Assembly (NCBI GenBank): GCA_024500155.1
Contig: CM044858.1
Span: forward strand, 23,609,795 to 23,673,794
Direction: 5' to 3'
Length of the DNA stretch: 64,000 nucleotides
From: Chenopodium formosanum
Lineage: Eukaryota > Streptophyta > Magnoliopsida > Caryophyllales > Amaranthaceae
In this document: in pieces, positions 23,586-34,876 of the stretch
How the letters are laid out: each line of letters opens with the position of its first letter
Numbering within the stretch: position 1 is the stretch's first letter
Made by a program: the position numbers and the translations under genes
Notes under the pieces: model-generated
What the model was told of the DNA's origin: nothing
The model's database searches: none
Seen by the model: only the letters and a program-made list of their open reading frames with translations

Positions 23586-26500
23586 AATGTGTTTGACTTT
23601 CATTTTACTCAATTAGCTTTGTTAAATGCATTTTACTTTCACTTGATTAAAAAAGCTTTGTTTGAATGTGTTTGACTTTCATTTGACTCAATTATCTTTG
23701 TTGAATGCATTTTACTTTCATTTGATTCAAAAAGCTTTGTTTGAATGTGTTTGACTTTCATTTGACTCAATTAGCATTGTTTCATGCATTTAACTTTCAC
23801 TTGATTAAAAAAGCTTTGTTTGAATGTGTTTAACTTTCATTTGACTCAATTATCTTTATTGAACGCATTTGACTTTCATTTGATTCAAAAAGCTTTGTTT
23901 GATGTGTTTGACTTTCATTTGAGTCAAAAAACTTTGTTGAATGCATTTGACTTTCATTTGACTCAAAAAGCTTTATTTGAATGTGTTTGACTTTCATTTG
24001 ACTCAATTATCTTTGTTGAATGAATTTGACTTTCATTTGGTTCAAAAAGCTTTGTTTGAATGTGTTTGACATTCATTGGATTCAAAAAGCTTTGTATGAA
24101 TGTTTTTTACTTTCATTTGACTCAATTATCTTTGTTGAATGCATTAGACTTTCATTTAATTCAAAAAACATTGTTTGAATGTGTTTGACTTTGATTTGAC
24201 TCAATTAGCTTTGTGGAATGCATTTAATTTTCATTTGAATAAAAAAGCTTTGTTTTAATGTGTTTGATTTTCATTTGATTAAAAAAGCTTTGTTGAATGA
24301 GTTTGAATTTCATTTGACTTAATTAGCTTTGTTGAATGCATTGGACATTCAATTGATTCAAAAGCTTTGTATGAATGTGTTTGACCTTCATTTGACTCGA
24401 TTAACTTCGTTGAATGCATTTGACTTTCACTTGATTTTAAAATCTTTGTTTGAAAGTGTTTGACTTTCATTTGGTACAAAAAGCTTTGTTGAATGAGTTT
24501 GACTTTCATTTGACTCAATTAGCTTCGTTGAATGCATTTGACTTTCATTTGATTAAAAAAGCATTGTTTTGACTTTCATTTGACTCAATTAACTATGATG
24601 AATGCATTTGACTTTCATTTGATTCAAAAAGCTTTGTTTAAATGTGTTTGACTTTCATTTGACTCTATTAGCATTGTTAAATGCAAGTGACTTTCATTTG
24701 ATTAAAAAAGCTTTGTATAAATGTGTTTGACTTTCATTTGACTGAATAATCCTTGTTGAATGCATTTGACTTTCATTTGATTTAAAAAGCTTTGTTTGAA
24801 TGTCATTGACTTTTATTTGAGTCAAAAAGCATTGTTGAATGTATTTGACTTTATTTGGGTCAAAAAGCTTTGTTTGAATGAGTTTGACTTTCATTTAACT
24901 CAATAATCTTTGTTGAATGCATTTGACTTTCATTTGGTTCAAAAAGCTTTGTTTGAATGTGTTTGACTTTCATTTGATTCAAAAAGCTTTGTATGAATGT
25001 GTTTGACTTTCATTTGACTCAATTATCTTTCTTAAATGCGTTTGACTTTCATTTGACTCAATTATCTTTTTTGAATGCATTTGACTTTTATTTGGTTCAA
25101 AAAGCTTTGCTTGAATGTGTTTGACATTCATTTGATTCAAAAAACTTTGTATGAATTATCTTTATTCTATGCATTTGACTTTCATTTGATTCAAAAAGCA
25201 TTGTTTGAATGTGTTTCACTTTCATTTGACTCAATTAGCTGTGTTGAATGCATTTGACTTTCATTTGATTCTAAAAGCTTTTTTTTAATATGTTTGACTT
25301 TCATTTGACTGAATTAGCTTTGTATTATTCATTTGACTTTCATTTGACTCAATTACCTTTGTATGAATGTGTTTGACTTTCATTTGACTCAATTAGCTTT
25401 GTTAATTGCATTTCACTTTCATTTAATTCAAAAAGCATTCTTTGAATGTGGTTGACTTTCATTTGACTCAATTAGCTTTGTTGACTGCATTTGACTTTCA
25501 TTTGATTCTAAAAGCTTTATTTAAATGTGTTTGACTTTCATTTGACTCAATTATCTTTGTTGAATGAATTTGACTTTCATTTGTTTTAAAAAGCTTTGTT
25601 TGAATGTGTTTGACCTTCATTTGATTCAAAAAGCTTTGTATGAATGTGTTTGACTTTCAATGGACTCAATTAGCTTTCTTGAATGCATTTGACTTTCATT
25701 TGATTCAAAAAGCTTTTTTAGAATGTGTTTGATGTTCATTTGACTCAATTAGCTTTGTAGAATGCATTTGACTTTCATTTGACTCAATTAGTTTTGTATG
25801 AATGTGTTTGACTTTCATTTGACTCAATTAGCTTTGTTAATTGCATTTCACTTTCATTTAATTCAAAAAGCTTTGTTTGAATATGTTTGACTTTCATTTG
25901 ACTCAATTAGCTTTGTTGAATGCATTTGACTTTCATTTGATTCTAAAAGCTTTGTTTGAATGTGTTTGACTTTTATTTAACTCAATTAGCATTGTAGAAT
26001 GTATTTGAATTCATTTGGTTCAAAAAGCTTTGTTTGAATGTGTTTGACATTTATTTGACTCAATTAGCTTTGTTAATTGCACTTCACTTTCATTTAATTC
26101 AAAAAGCTTTGGTTGAATGTGTTTGACTTTAAATTGACTCAATTAGTTTTGTTGAATGCATTTTACTTTCATTTGATTCAAAAAGCGTTGTTTGATTGTG
26201 TTTGGCTTTCATTTGACTCTATTAGCTTTGTTGAATGCTTTTGACTTTCATTTGATTCAAGATGCTTTGTATGAATGTGTTTACTTTCATTTGACTAAAT
26301 TATCTTTATTGAATGCATTTGACTTTCATTTGATTCTAAAAGCTTTGTTTGAACAAGATTGACTTTCATTTGATTCTAAAAGCTTTGTTTGAACAAGATT
26401 GACTTTCATTTGAGTCAAAAATCTTTGTTGAATGCATTCGACTTTCATTTGATTCAAAAAGCTTTGTTTGAATGTGTTTGACTTTCATTTGACTCAAATA

Positions 26501-27073
26501 TCTTTGTTGATTGCAATTCACTTTCATTTGACTCAAAAAACTCTATTTGAATGTATTTGACTTTCATTTGACTCAATTATCTTTGTTGAATGCATTTGAC
26601 TTTCATTTGATTCAAAAAGCTTTATTTGAATGTGTTTGACTTTCATTTGACTCAATTAGCTTTGTTGAATGCATTTGACTTTCATTTGATTAAAAACGCT
26701 TTGTTTGAATGTGTTTGACATTCATTTGATTCAAAAATTTTTGTATGAATGTGTTCGATTTTAATTTGACACAATTATCTTTGTTGAATGCATTTGACTT
26801 TCATTTGAATAAAAAAGCATTGTTTGAATGTGTTTAACTTTCGTTTGACCCAATTAACTTTGTTGAATGCATTTGACTTTCATTTGAATCAAAAAGCTTT
26901 GTTTGAATGTGTTGGCTTTCATTTGACTCAATTATTTTTTTTTAATGCGATTGACTTTCATTTGATTCAAAAAGCTTTGTATGAATGTGTTTGACTTTAA
27001 TTTGACTCAATTATCTTTATTGAATGCATTTGACTTTCATTTGATTTAAAAAGCTTTGGTTGAATGTGTTTGA
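23586..27073. repeat. Satellite A array, block 3 (left of the CACTA nest)
   Basis: 79-bp dimers aligning with block 2. For instance the variant with CTATTAGCATTGTTAAATGC near 24665 matches one near 6520 and another near 61825. It contains one exact local duplication (GAACAAGATTGACTTTCATT at about 26353 and 26391). It is interrupted at 27073 by the CACTA element and resumes at 42816. Confidence 0.95.
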
Positions 27074-27300
27074 CACTAGTAGAAAAAACCAATTGGCCAC
27101 CGGTTCAAAACCCCCCTATGCCATCGGTTTTGAACCGGTGGTCATTTGGGGGGTGGCAATTATCCTTTAAAAAGCCACCCGTTCAAAACCGGTGGCAAAA
27201 ACAAGTATTGCCACCGGTTAACCGGTGGCAATAATGCTACCCGCTTTTATTTTTTTAATTATTTTAAACATAAATGCCACCGGTTAACCGGTGGCAATAA
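27074..27300. repeat. Left TIR and subterminal repeats of the CACTA element
   Basis: TIR CACTAGTAGAAAAAA, then five GCCACCGGTT/AACCGGTGGC-type motifs. Two are perfect palindromes of the form GCCACCGGTTAACCGGTGGC (about 27210 and 27276). In CACTA elements such subterminal motifs are binding sites for the TNPA-type protein; that role is inferred here from position and repetition. Confidence 0.8.
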
Positions 27301-28475
27301 CATGTACATTTTTTTTATTTGTTTTTTCAGCAATAATAATAATAATATAATAAAAAAAACCTCAAAGACAATGAAATATAATCACGTTATATTCAACATT
27401 AATTTGTTGTACAATACAAAAAAAAATAAAAAAATTACAATGAAGTAATTAAAACAGTGATTATATTCAACATTAATTTGTTGTACAATACAAAAAAAAA
27501 ATAAAAAAAATTACAATGAATTAATTCAGACAATGAAAAAAAACTCTATATTGTTATGTACAATAAAAAAAATATTACAACATCAAAAACAATATTCCAA
27601 AATCAAAATCTTGAATCCTTGTTGCATTGCATCAAGTAACCTCTGCATCAATTAAAACCTAGAAATTAATAATTCAAATCAAGAACCCAGAAAATTACTC
27701 AAACAGAAACACAACAATTACACAAACCCAAAAAATCTATGAAGAAAAAGCAAAATCCAAAGAAACCCGAAACTAAACAGATCAAAACTCAACAAAATTT
27801 CACAAACTAAAATCAAAATATCCAAAAAAAAAACGAAACAAAGAAGTCCAATTCTTAGAGTTATCAACCTTTTTCTTCAACCAATTGAATAATCACCGAA
27901 CTTATACGCACCTTTGTTGGTAAAAAACCCGAAGTCCAACAACCTAGATCTACCAACCAACCACCACCCATCAATAACCACGACCGAAGTCCAACAACCT
28001 AGATCTACCAACCAACCACCACCCATCAATAACCACGACCGAAGTCCAACAACCTAGATCTACCAACCAACCTCCCCCACCAGCCACCTAAAATGACCCA
28101 ACCACCCCACCAGCCACCTAAAACCACAGCCGAGGCAAATAACATCCCAAAAATTAACAAAAACAAAAAAAAATCGGAAAAAATACCTTCATTCGAAACA
28201 CAAAAACATTGAAATCAGGTTTAAAAGGCCAATTTCGACCATGAAAACTCTAGATCTAGACTTTTCATGGTCAATTTTGACCTGAAAACCTATATTTTCA
28301 TCACGAAGAGGGAGACTGTGGTGTTGTAGGAGGGCTTTGAGGGTTTGTCGGGGTTGGTTAGTACCGGTGTTGGTGGTTTTAGTTGGGGTGGTTAGTAGCA
28401 GTGTTGGTGGATATAGGTGGTGGTTAGTTGCGGTAGTCGAGGTGAGAGAAGGAGAGACGAGAAAGAGGGAGAGGT
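27301..28475. mobile_element. Left interior of the CACTA element, non-coding
   Basis: A/T-rich at first, with a repeat of about 74 bp present twice (ATTCAACATTAATTTGTTGT at about 27391 and 27465). It then has a 55-bp tandem repeat (27931-28079) and a GA-rich stretch ending GAGGT, the copia target site (28471-28475). On the minus strand the 28190-28470 part looks like a continuation of the leader that starts at the right end of the element. The 104-codon minus frame here takes its first codons from the copia LTR and is not real. No conserved protein is visible. Confidence 0.6.
27931..28079. repeat. 55-bp tandem repeat, about 2.7 copies
   Basis: Units start GAAGTCCAACAACCTAGATC at 27931, 27986 and 28041. 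The third is incomplete. The copies are almost identical, implying recent expansion by slippage or unequal exchange. Confidence 0.85.
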
Positions 28476-28517
28476 TGTTGGAAATTCTTGATGAAAAAAA
28501 CAAGAAAAGATAACGAA

Positions 28518-28745
28518 CCTAGTCACTTGGTTGAACGAACCCAGTCATGTGGTTGAAAGAATCTAGACACCTTTGTGTTTGTAATGTATCCAGTCAATTG
28601 GTTGAACGAACCCAGTCACTAGGTTGAACGAATCTAGACACCTTTGTGTTTGTAACGTATCCAGTCACTTGGTTGAACGAACCTAGCCACCTTCATGTTG
28701 TGACGTATCTAGTCATTTGGCTGAATGAACCTAGACACATTCATA
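28518..28745 (+). promoter_or_regulatory. U3 direct repeats of the copia LTR
   Basis: Six or so 22-bp boxes with core CAGTCACTTGGTTGAACGAA and three spacer segments with TGACG- or AACG-like cores, arranged in a composite unit of about 71 bp. They are repeated in the 3' LTR (33603-33830). Repeated boxes just upstream of the TATA box are typical retroelement enhancers; TGACG is the core bound by plant TGA-type bZIP factors. Function is inferred. Confidence 0.6.
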
Positions 28746-28769
28746 TGGTTACCATGAGTTGTTTTTCCC

Positions 28770-28777
28770 TATAAATA
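28770..28777 (+). promoter_or_regulatory. TATA box of the copia 5' LTR
   Basis: TATAAATA at 28770-28777, followed by CCATTGCTCTC, downstream of the U3 repeat cluster. The same box is conserved in the 3' LTR near 33855. Confidence 0.7.
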
Positions 28778-29072
28778 CCATTGCTCTCATCAGTCACAAA
28801 ACACAACAATTCCAATCTTCTCTCTTCTCTAAAATACTAAACACTATTCTTGAGTTTCTGGGCAAGTATTCTGAATTCCAGTCGGGTTTGTGAGTTCACA
28901 TAAACTCCGGCGCCGTGCTTATCCTGGAGGGCGACCGCATCTAGTCTACTGCACCGGGAGGTAGCGCGGAATCGTATTTTAGGTCAGTGGTTCTCCACGA
29001 CGCGGCTATTGTCAGTTTGGTTCACGCATCGAGAGATAGGTTAATTCTGTTTTATTGCTTATTAGTATAACA

Positions 29073-29087
29073 ATCTAAAAGACGATT
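29073..29087 (+). promoter_or_regulatory. Presumed primer-binding region of the copia element (atypical)
   Basis: Only 15 nt (ATCTAAAAGACGATT) separate the 5' LTR from the gag ATG at 29088. The usual plant copia primer site TGGTATCAGAGC (3' end of initiator tRNA-Met) is absent. The LTR end is fixed by the 3' copy and its TSD, so this is not a boundary error. It may pair with an internal tRNA fragment, as in Drosophila copia, or with another tRNA; I could not identify the partner. Confidence 0.45.
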
Positions 29088-32000
29088 ATGGCTTCCAAAT
29101 TCCTTGTTCCTGATATGTCTAAACTAGAACCTCTTGATGGAAAGAATTATAAACGTTGGGCTGTTAGGATGCATTTTTATTTGGAGCAGATTGATGTTGC
29201 ATATGTTCTTGATGCTATTGTTGAACCTGTTGATAAAGATGATTTGTCTGAATATGAGATTAAGTTTTCTAAGGGTGATAGAACTTGTAAGGGCATGTTG
29301 TTGCATTATATGTCGAATAGTCTGTTGGATATTTATATGGGTTTTTTATCATGCTAAGGATATTTGGGATGCTTTAGAGAAAAAATATGGAACTGATGAT
29401 GCTGGTACTAAACGTTATTGTGTTAGTAAGTGGTTAAGTTTTCAAGTTGTTGATGATAAGCCTATTATTGATCAGATTCATGCTTATGAGAGTATTTGTA
29501 TTAATATGGCTGCTGAAGATCTGTCTATTTGTGATACTACCCTTACTATTGTTCTGATTGAGAAACTCCCTCCCTCTTGGAAGGATTTTTGTAACCAACT
29601 CATGCACAAAAAGAAAGACCTAACCTTAGAGGAACCTGCTGCCCACCTCAAAATTGAGGAGGAAAACCGTATCAAAGACAAAACTCCTTCTGTTTTTCCT
29701 TCCTCTTCTTCTGCCAAAGCCAACCTTGTTGAACCCAAATCAAACAACCAGTCCAAAGCCAAAAACAGTAACCTTAAGCCTAATGGGAAAATTCAGAAGT
29801 ACAAGTTTAAGGGGATCTGTTATGAGTGTGGTTTGACTGGTCACAGGGCTAAAGATTGCAGGGTCAAGAAGAAGAATGGGCAAAGTCAAGCAAATCTTAT
29901 TGAGGATTCTGACGTTATTGTTGCTGTTGTTTTAGAAGCTAACTTTACAGGTAATGCTGCTGAGTGGATTGTTGACACTGGAGCTACCAGGCACATCTGC
30001 GCCAACAAGGACATGTACACTACCTATGACAAGGTTGAAGGTGAAAATGTCTTCATGGGCAACTTAGCTTCTGCTTCTATCCAAGGCAAAGGGAAGATCG
30101 TTCTCACTCTCACTTCAGCAAAATTGCTTACTCTCACTAATGTTTTGCATGTTCCAGAAATGCGCAGGAATTTAATTTCTGGCAGTTTGCTCATGAAAGC
30201 TGGACTGAAGCTCTCCTTCGATTCTGATAGATTAGTTCTTACTCGCAATGGGGAATTTGTGGGGAAGGGCTTTTGTAATGGGGGGCTTTTTACTCTTGAT
30301 GTTAAAGTTGACACTATGAATAAGAATGCTAGTACTTCTTCTGCTTATATTGCTGACTCTATTGATTTATGGCATGCTAGATTAGGTCATGTTAATATTG
30401 ATTCTGTTAAAAGGCTTAAACACTTAAATTTGATTCCAAGTTTTTTTAAAACTGATTTTTCGAAATGTCAAGTTTGTGTTGAAGCCAAATTTACTAAGAA
30501 GCCATTTAAATCAGTAGATAGACAGACTTAAGTACTAGAACTTGTTCATAGTGACTTAGGTGATTTTAATAATCACGAAAGTAGAGGGGGTAAAAAGTAT
30601 TATATTACTTTTGTTGATGATTGTTCACGTTTTTGCATGGTTTATCTTCTCAGGTCTAAGGACGAAGCTGAGGAAATGTTCCTCAAATATAAAGCTGAGG
30701 TAGAAAATCAGTTGGACAAAAAGATCAAGAGGGTTAGGAGTGACAGGGGTGGTGAGTACAGCCCTGACACTCTTAAGGCATTTTGTGAGCAAATTGGCAT
30801 TATTCATGAGACGACGGCTCCCTATTCACCCGAACAAAACGGTATAGCTGAAAGGAAAAATAGAACTTTAAAGAATATGATGAATTCTATGCTTATTAGT
30901 TCTGGGCTTCCTAATAACATGTGGGGGGAGGCTATTCTTTCTGCTTGTCATGTTTTAAACAGGGTTCCTCACAAGAAGCTTGACAAGACTCCATACGAAA
31001 TATGGAAGGGTCGAGCGCCAAACCTGAAATACTTGAAAGTGTGGGGGTGCCTAGCAAAAGTAGGCATACCTAGTTTCAAGAGGGATAAAATTGGTCCCAA
31101 AACTGTTGATGCTATTTTTATTGGCTATGCTTATCAAAGTGCAGCTTATCGTTTCTTTGTTAAAGGTGCTAACAACTCTTATGCAGGTGGTCATATCATT
31201 GAAGCAAGAGATGCTGAGTTCTTTGAGAACATTTTTCCTTTGAAAATGTCTCCTTCTAATGATAATGAATTGCTTGCTAGTAATTCTGTTAGTTTGCCTA
31301 TTGCTAATGCTCCTATTACTAACGATGATTCTGTTTTGGAGCCAAGGAGAAGCAAAAGGGCAAGAAAGGAAAACAGTTTTGGTCCTGATTTTATTACTTC
31401 CTATTTATCTGAATCTTCCTTAATTGATGATGATTTTGTGCATATTTTTGTTTTGGAAGATGATCCAAGGACCTATGATGAGGCAATGAGGTCAGTTGAT
31501 GCTGTTTTTTGGAAAGAAGCAATTGATAGTGAATTACAATCAATTCTCAATAATAACACTTGGGAATTGGTTGAACTTCCTAGAGGTTGTAAGTCCATTA
31601 CTTGTAAATGGATCTTTCGGAAAAAATTAAAGGCCGATGGATCCATAGACAAGTATAAGGCAAGGATAGTGGTAAGGGGTTTTACTCAAAAGTTTGGCAT
31701 TGATTATTTTGATACTTACTCCCCTGTTACTAAAATTGCAACCATTAGGACTTTAATTGCTCTTGCTTGCATTTTTGATCTTGTTGTTCATCAAATGGAT
31801 GTCAAAACTGCATTTTTGAATGGTGACTTGGATGAGGAGATTTACATGGTCCAACCTGAAGGGTTCGTTGTTCCAGGACAAGAGGAAAAGGTTTGTAAGT
31901 TAGTCAAGTCATTGTATGGGCTTAAACAAGCTCCAAAGCAATGGCATGACAAATTCGATAAGACTATGACTGGTAATGGTTTTCATGTTAATGAAAGTGA

Positions 32001-33003
32001 CTCTTGTGTTTATTTTAAGCATGATAGTCATGGTTGTGTAATTATTTGTCTTTATGTGGATGATATGTTGATTTTTGGGACTGACTTGGATCGTGTAAAT
32101 GAGACAAAACAGTTTTTGAGTTCGAATTTTGAAATGAAAGACATGGGTGAGGCAGATGTGATTTTGGGAGTAAAAATCATAAGGACTCCAAATGGCATCT
32201 GTCTTAATCAGTCACACTATGTTGAAAAACTTCTTAAAAAGTTTGACTCATTTAATGTCGATCCAGTTAAGACTCCCTATGACCCAAGTTTCCACTTAAA
32301 GAAAAATAATGGTAATCCAGTTAATCAGTCTGAATATGCTAGAATTATTGGTAGTGTTATGTTTCTTATGAACTACACTAGACCCGACATTGCTTATTCT
32401 GTTAGTAGGTTGAGCAGGTACACTCATAATCCAAGCAGTGATCATTGGATTGCTCTAAGGAGGTTGCTTAGGTACCTTAAGGGTACTATGGATTGGGGTT
32501 TGCACTACTCCAAATTTCCTGGAGTTTTGGAGAGTTTTTGTGATGCCAACTGGGTATCTGATAATGATGAAGTTAACTCCACTAGTGGCTATGTCTTCAC
32601 CCTTGGGGGTGGAGCCGTATCCTGGAAATCTTGTAAGCAATCTTGTACTGCTATGTCTACTATGGAATCTGAGTTTATTGCTCTTGAATTGGCAGGTCAT
32701 GAGGCAGAATAGTTGAGGAACATGCTTGTAGATATTCCACTGTGGGGGAAGCCAGCTCCTTCAGTTGCACTTCATTGTGATTCGCAAGCTGCTATTGCTG
32801 TTGCACACAACCATGCCTACAATGGGAAGAAGAGACACATCCGTCTGAGGCATAAAGCCGTCAGAAATTTGTTGTCTGAAGGGGTGATATCACTGGACTA
32901 TGTTAAGTCCGAAAAGAACATTGCGGATCCGTTAACTAAAGGCCTATGTAAAAAACTAGTTTTCGAAACATCGGAAGAGATGGGGCTAAAGCCCGTTGTA
33001 TGA
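29088..33003 (+). pseudogene. Copia gag-pol polyprotein, disrupted
   Basis: One frame encodes the whole polyprotein apart from breaks. Gag starts at ATG 29088 (MASKFLVPDMSKLEPLDGKN). A one-base shift in a T run near 29341-29346 moves it into the frame read to 33003. Features in order: gag core; CCHC zinc knuckle (29818-29859, CX2CX4HX4C); protease DTGA (29974-29985); integrase zinc-binding HARLGH...CQVC (about 30370-30480); integrase catalytic core with FVDD (about 30611), SDRGGEY (about 30739) and an E in NGIAERKNRT (about 30850); RT with KTAFLNGDL and YVDD (32053-32064); RNase H with SFCDANW and LHCDSQAA; end PLTKGL...KPVV, stop 33001-33003. In-frame stops are at 30529-30531 (between the zinc-binding part and the core of integrase) and 32710-32712 (RNase H). 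All catalytic motifs are otherwise kept, consistent with recent inactivation. Lineage within copia is not assigned. Confidence 0.95.
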
Positions 33004-33560
33004 ATTGTGAAATAATGAACTCCTACTCACTATGAGTTCAAAGGGGAACATTATGTAATAATTCGGAAGCACAATTTTATTTTATTTGTCCATCTCTAGA
33101 TGTTTGTTTTGTGCTTAGCTACATATGAGAAGGAGGTTGAGCATACGGCTCTTAATGAACCCATATCCATATTTTTGGAGGTGTGTTGTAGCTCACACTT
33201 GATGGAGTTCACCTACTTAGGTGTGGAAGTGTGGCCGCTTCCTATGAGTATTTCGTGGGCTTATACTCTAGAGCACCTATGAGCATCCAGGCTGGACGTA
33301 TGGCCAGTATAATGCGTCACCTTTATTCGCGGAATTTCAGAATATTATACATGTTCAGTTGTGTGGCTCAAAGTGACGGGTCCCTAACTCCCTATTGAGT
33401 TCAAGACGAAGGTCACTTGGTAAGTGAGGGATCATAGCTTGATGTCCACTATGTGTTAATTCAAGTCGCGAGATATTGACACTTATGCAATTGTTTTGTT
33501 TTGCCCAGAAATCATTTTTTCATTCTTTTCTTTTTCCTCATCTTCGAATCAGTGGGGGAT
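33004..33560 (+). mobile_element. Copia 3' untranslated region and polypurine tract
   Basis: 557 bp between the pol stop and the 3' LTR. It ends with the purine tract AGTGGGGGAT (33551-33560), the primer for plus-strand synthesis, directly followed by TGTTGG of the LTR. A 60-codon frame at 33100-33282 has no recognisable domain and is not called. Confidence 0.8.
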
Positions 33561-34075
33561 TGTTGGAAATTCTTGATGAAAAAAATAAGAAAAGATAACG
33601 AACCTAGACACTTGGTTGAACGAACCCAGTCATGTGGTTGAAAGAATCTAGACACCTTTGTGTTTGTAATGTATCCAGTCAATTGGTTGAACGAACACAG
33701 TCACTAGGTTGAACGAACCTAGACACCTTTGTGTTTGTAACGTATCCAGTCACTTGGTTGAACGAACCTAGCCACCTTCATGTTGTGACGTATCTAGTCA
33801 TATGGCTGAATGAACCTAGACACATTCATATGGTTAGCATGAGTTGTTTTTCCCTATAAATACCATTGCTCTCATCAGTCACAAAACACAACAATTCCAA
33901 TCTTCTCTCTTCTCTAAAATACTAAACACTATTCTTGAGTTTCTGGGCAAGTATTCTGAATTCCAGTCAGGTTTGTGAGTGCACATAAACTCCGGCGCCG
34001 TGCTTATCCTGGAGGGCGACCGCATCTAGTCTACTGCACCGGGAGGTAGCACGGAATCGTCTTTTAGGTCAGTGG
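33561..34075 (+). repeat. 3' LTR of the copia element, left part
   Basis: First 515 bp of the 3' LTR, including the U3 boxes, the TATA box and most of U5. It stops at AGTGG (34071-34075), which became the target duplication of the inner LTR element. The remainder lies at 42323-42404. Confidence 0.95.
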
Positions 34076-34862
34076 TGTAGGAGTTTATAGGTACTACGCA
34101 GCGAAAATAAACATGAATCACATTCATACAGTACCTAATCCAAGGATCTAATTCATAACACATAAAGAACAAATAATTGTACCTTTGAAGCGTGATTCCA
34201 CGTGCAATCGAGCAAGATCAAGGGGAGATAAAGAACCTCAAGCGTGATTCCTCTACTTGGTCCACGGGCACAAGTTAAGACCTCCACTAATGCTAGTTAG
34301 TTGCAATTGAAACCTTCAATTGACCTTCTATGGAGAAGAGCGACATACTAACCAAGAACCACCACGAACCACCACGCGCGCCACCAAGGGGTGGCCGGCC
34401 GTGAGTCCAAAGGGGGGAGGAGCGAGAGCCGTGAATGTGAGAGAGGATTAGGGTTTTGGGATTGGTTGCCTTGATGTCAAAATTCACAGTGTGTGAATTA
34501 TGACTACTCGCTGCAAACCCTAGGCATGGATCTTATTTATAGATCTCATCTCTAAATAAGAGCCCATGTCAAAAGCCCAAAACCTAATTCCAATCTAACT
34601 ATGCTAGCCCAATCCAATTCATGATTAGTTAATTGCTCATGAGGCCCATTAATGGGCCTCTTACTTGCTTAACCCAATACCCTTGTGTGTGACCAATATA
34701 GGATCCATTCTAAAGGGCTTTGGACTATTTGACTAGCCCAAAGATCATCTCTCATAGTCTAGCAACAGAGGATGACGCCCCAATAGAATGAACTTATTAT
34801 CTCCATAATAGTGATCCTTGATATATCTAGTAATTGCACTTATCGAAGACATAACTCCTTCA
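34076..34862 (-). repeat. 3' LTR (left copy) of the minus-strand element
   Basis: On the minus strand it runs TGAAGGAGTTATGTC ... CTCCTACA. A minus-strand TATA box lies at 34533-34541 (plus TTATTTATA). A 64-codon minus frame (34293-34487) downstream of it also occurs in the other LTR (41748-41942), but the LTRs are almost identical, so this is no evidence of selection. Confidence 0.93.
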
Positions 34863-34876
34863 ATCTCCCACTTGTC
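34863..34876 (-). promoter_or_regulatory. Polypurine tract of the minus-strand element
   Basis: Plus-strand ATCTCCCACTTG, that is CAAGTGGGAGAT on the minus strand, immediately upstream of the LTR start TGAAGG. Copia-type plant elements often show this AAGTGGGAGAT(TG) form. Confidence 0.75.

Larger units (their letters stand above)
28476..29072 (+). repeat. 5' LTR of the copia element
   Basis: 597 bp, TGTTGG...TAACA. U3 (28515-28745) is built from repeated 22-bp boxes around GTCACTTGGTTGAACGAA, separated by about 27-bp spacers containing GTAACGTA or TGACGTA. The TATA box is at 28770-28777. A compact GC-rich U5 follows at 28905-28975. Confidence 0.95.

Noticed and set aside
28189..28503. 104-codon minus-strand frame with a hydrophobic start
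   Set aside because: Its first codons are copia LTR sequence (beyond 28476), so it is a chimera across an insertion junction.
33100..33282. Possible small extra gene after copia pol
   Set aside because: 60 codons with no domain, in the untranslated region between pol and the polypurine tract.
34293..34487. 64-codon minus frame identical in both LTRs of the inner element (also 41748-41942)
   Set aside because: Identity is expected from near-identical LTRs; no domain and no independent evidence of translation.
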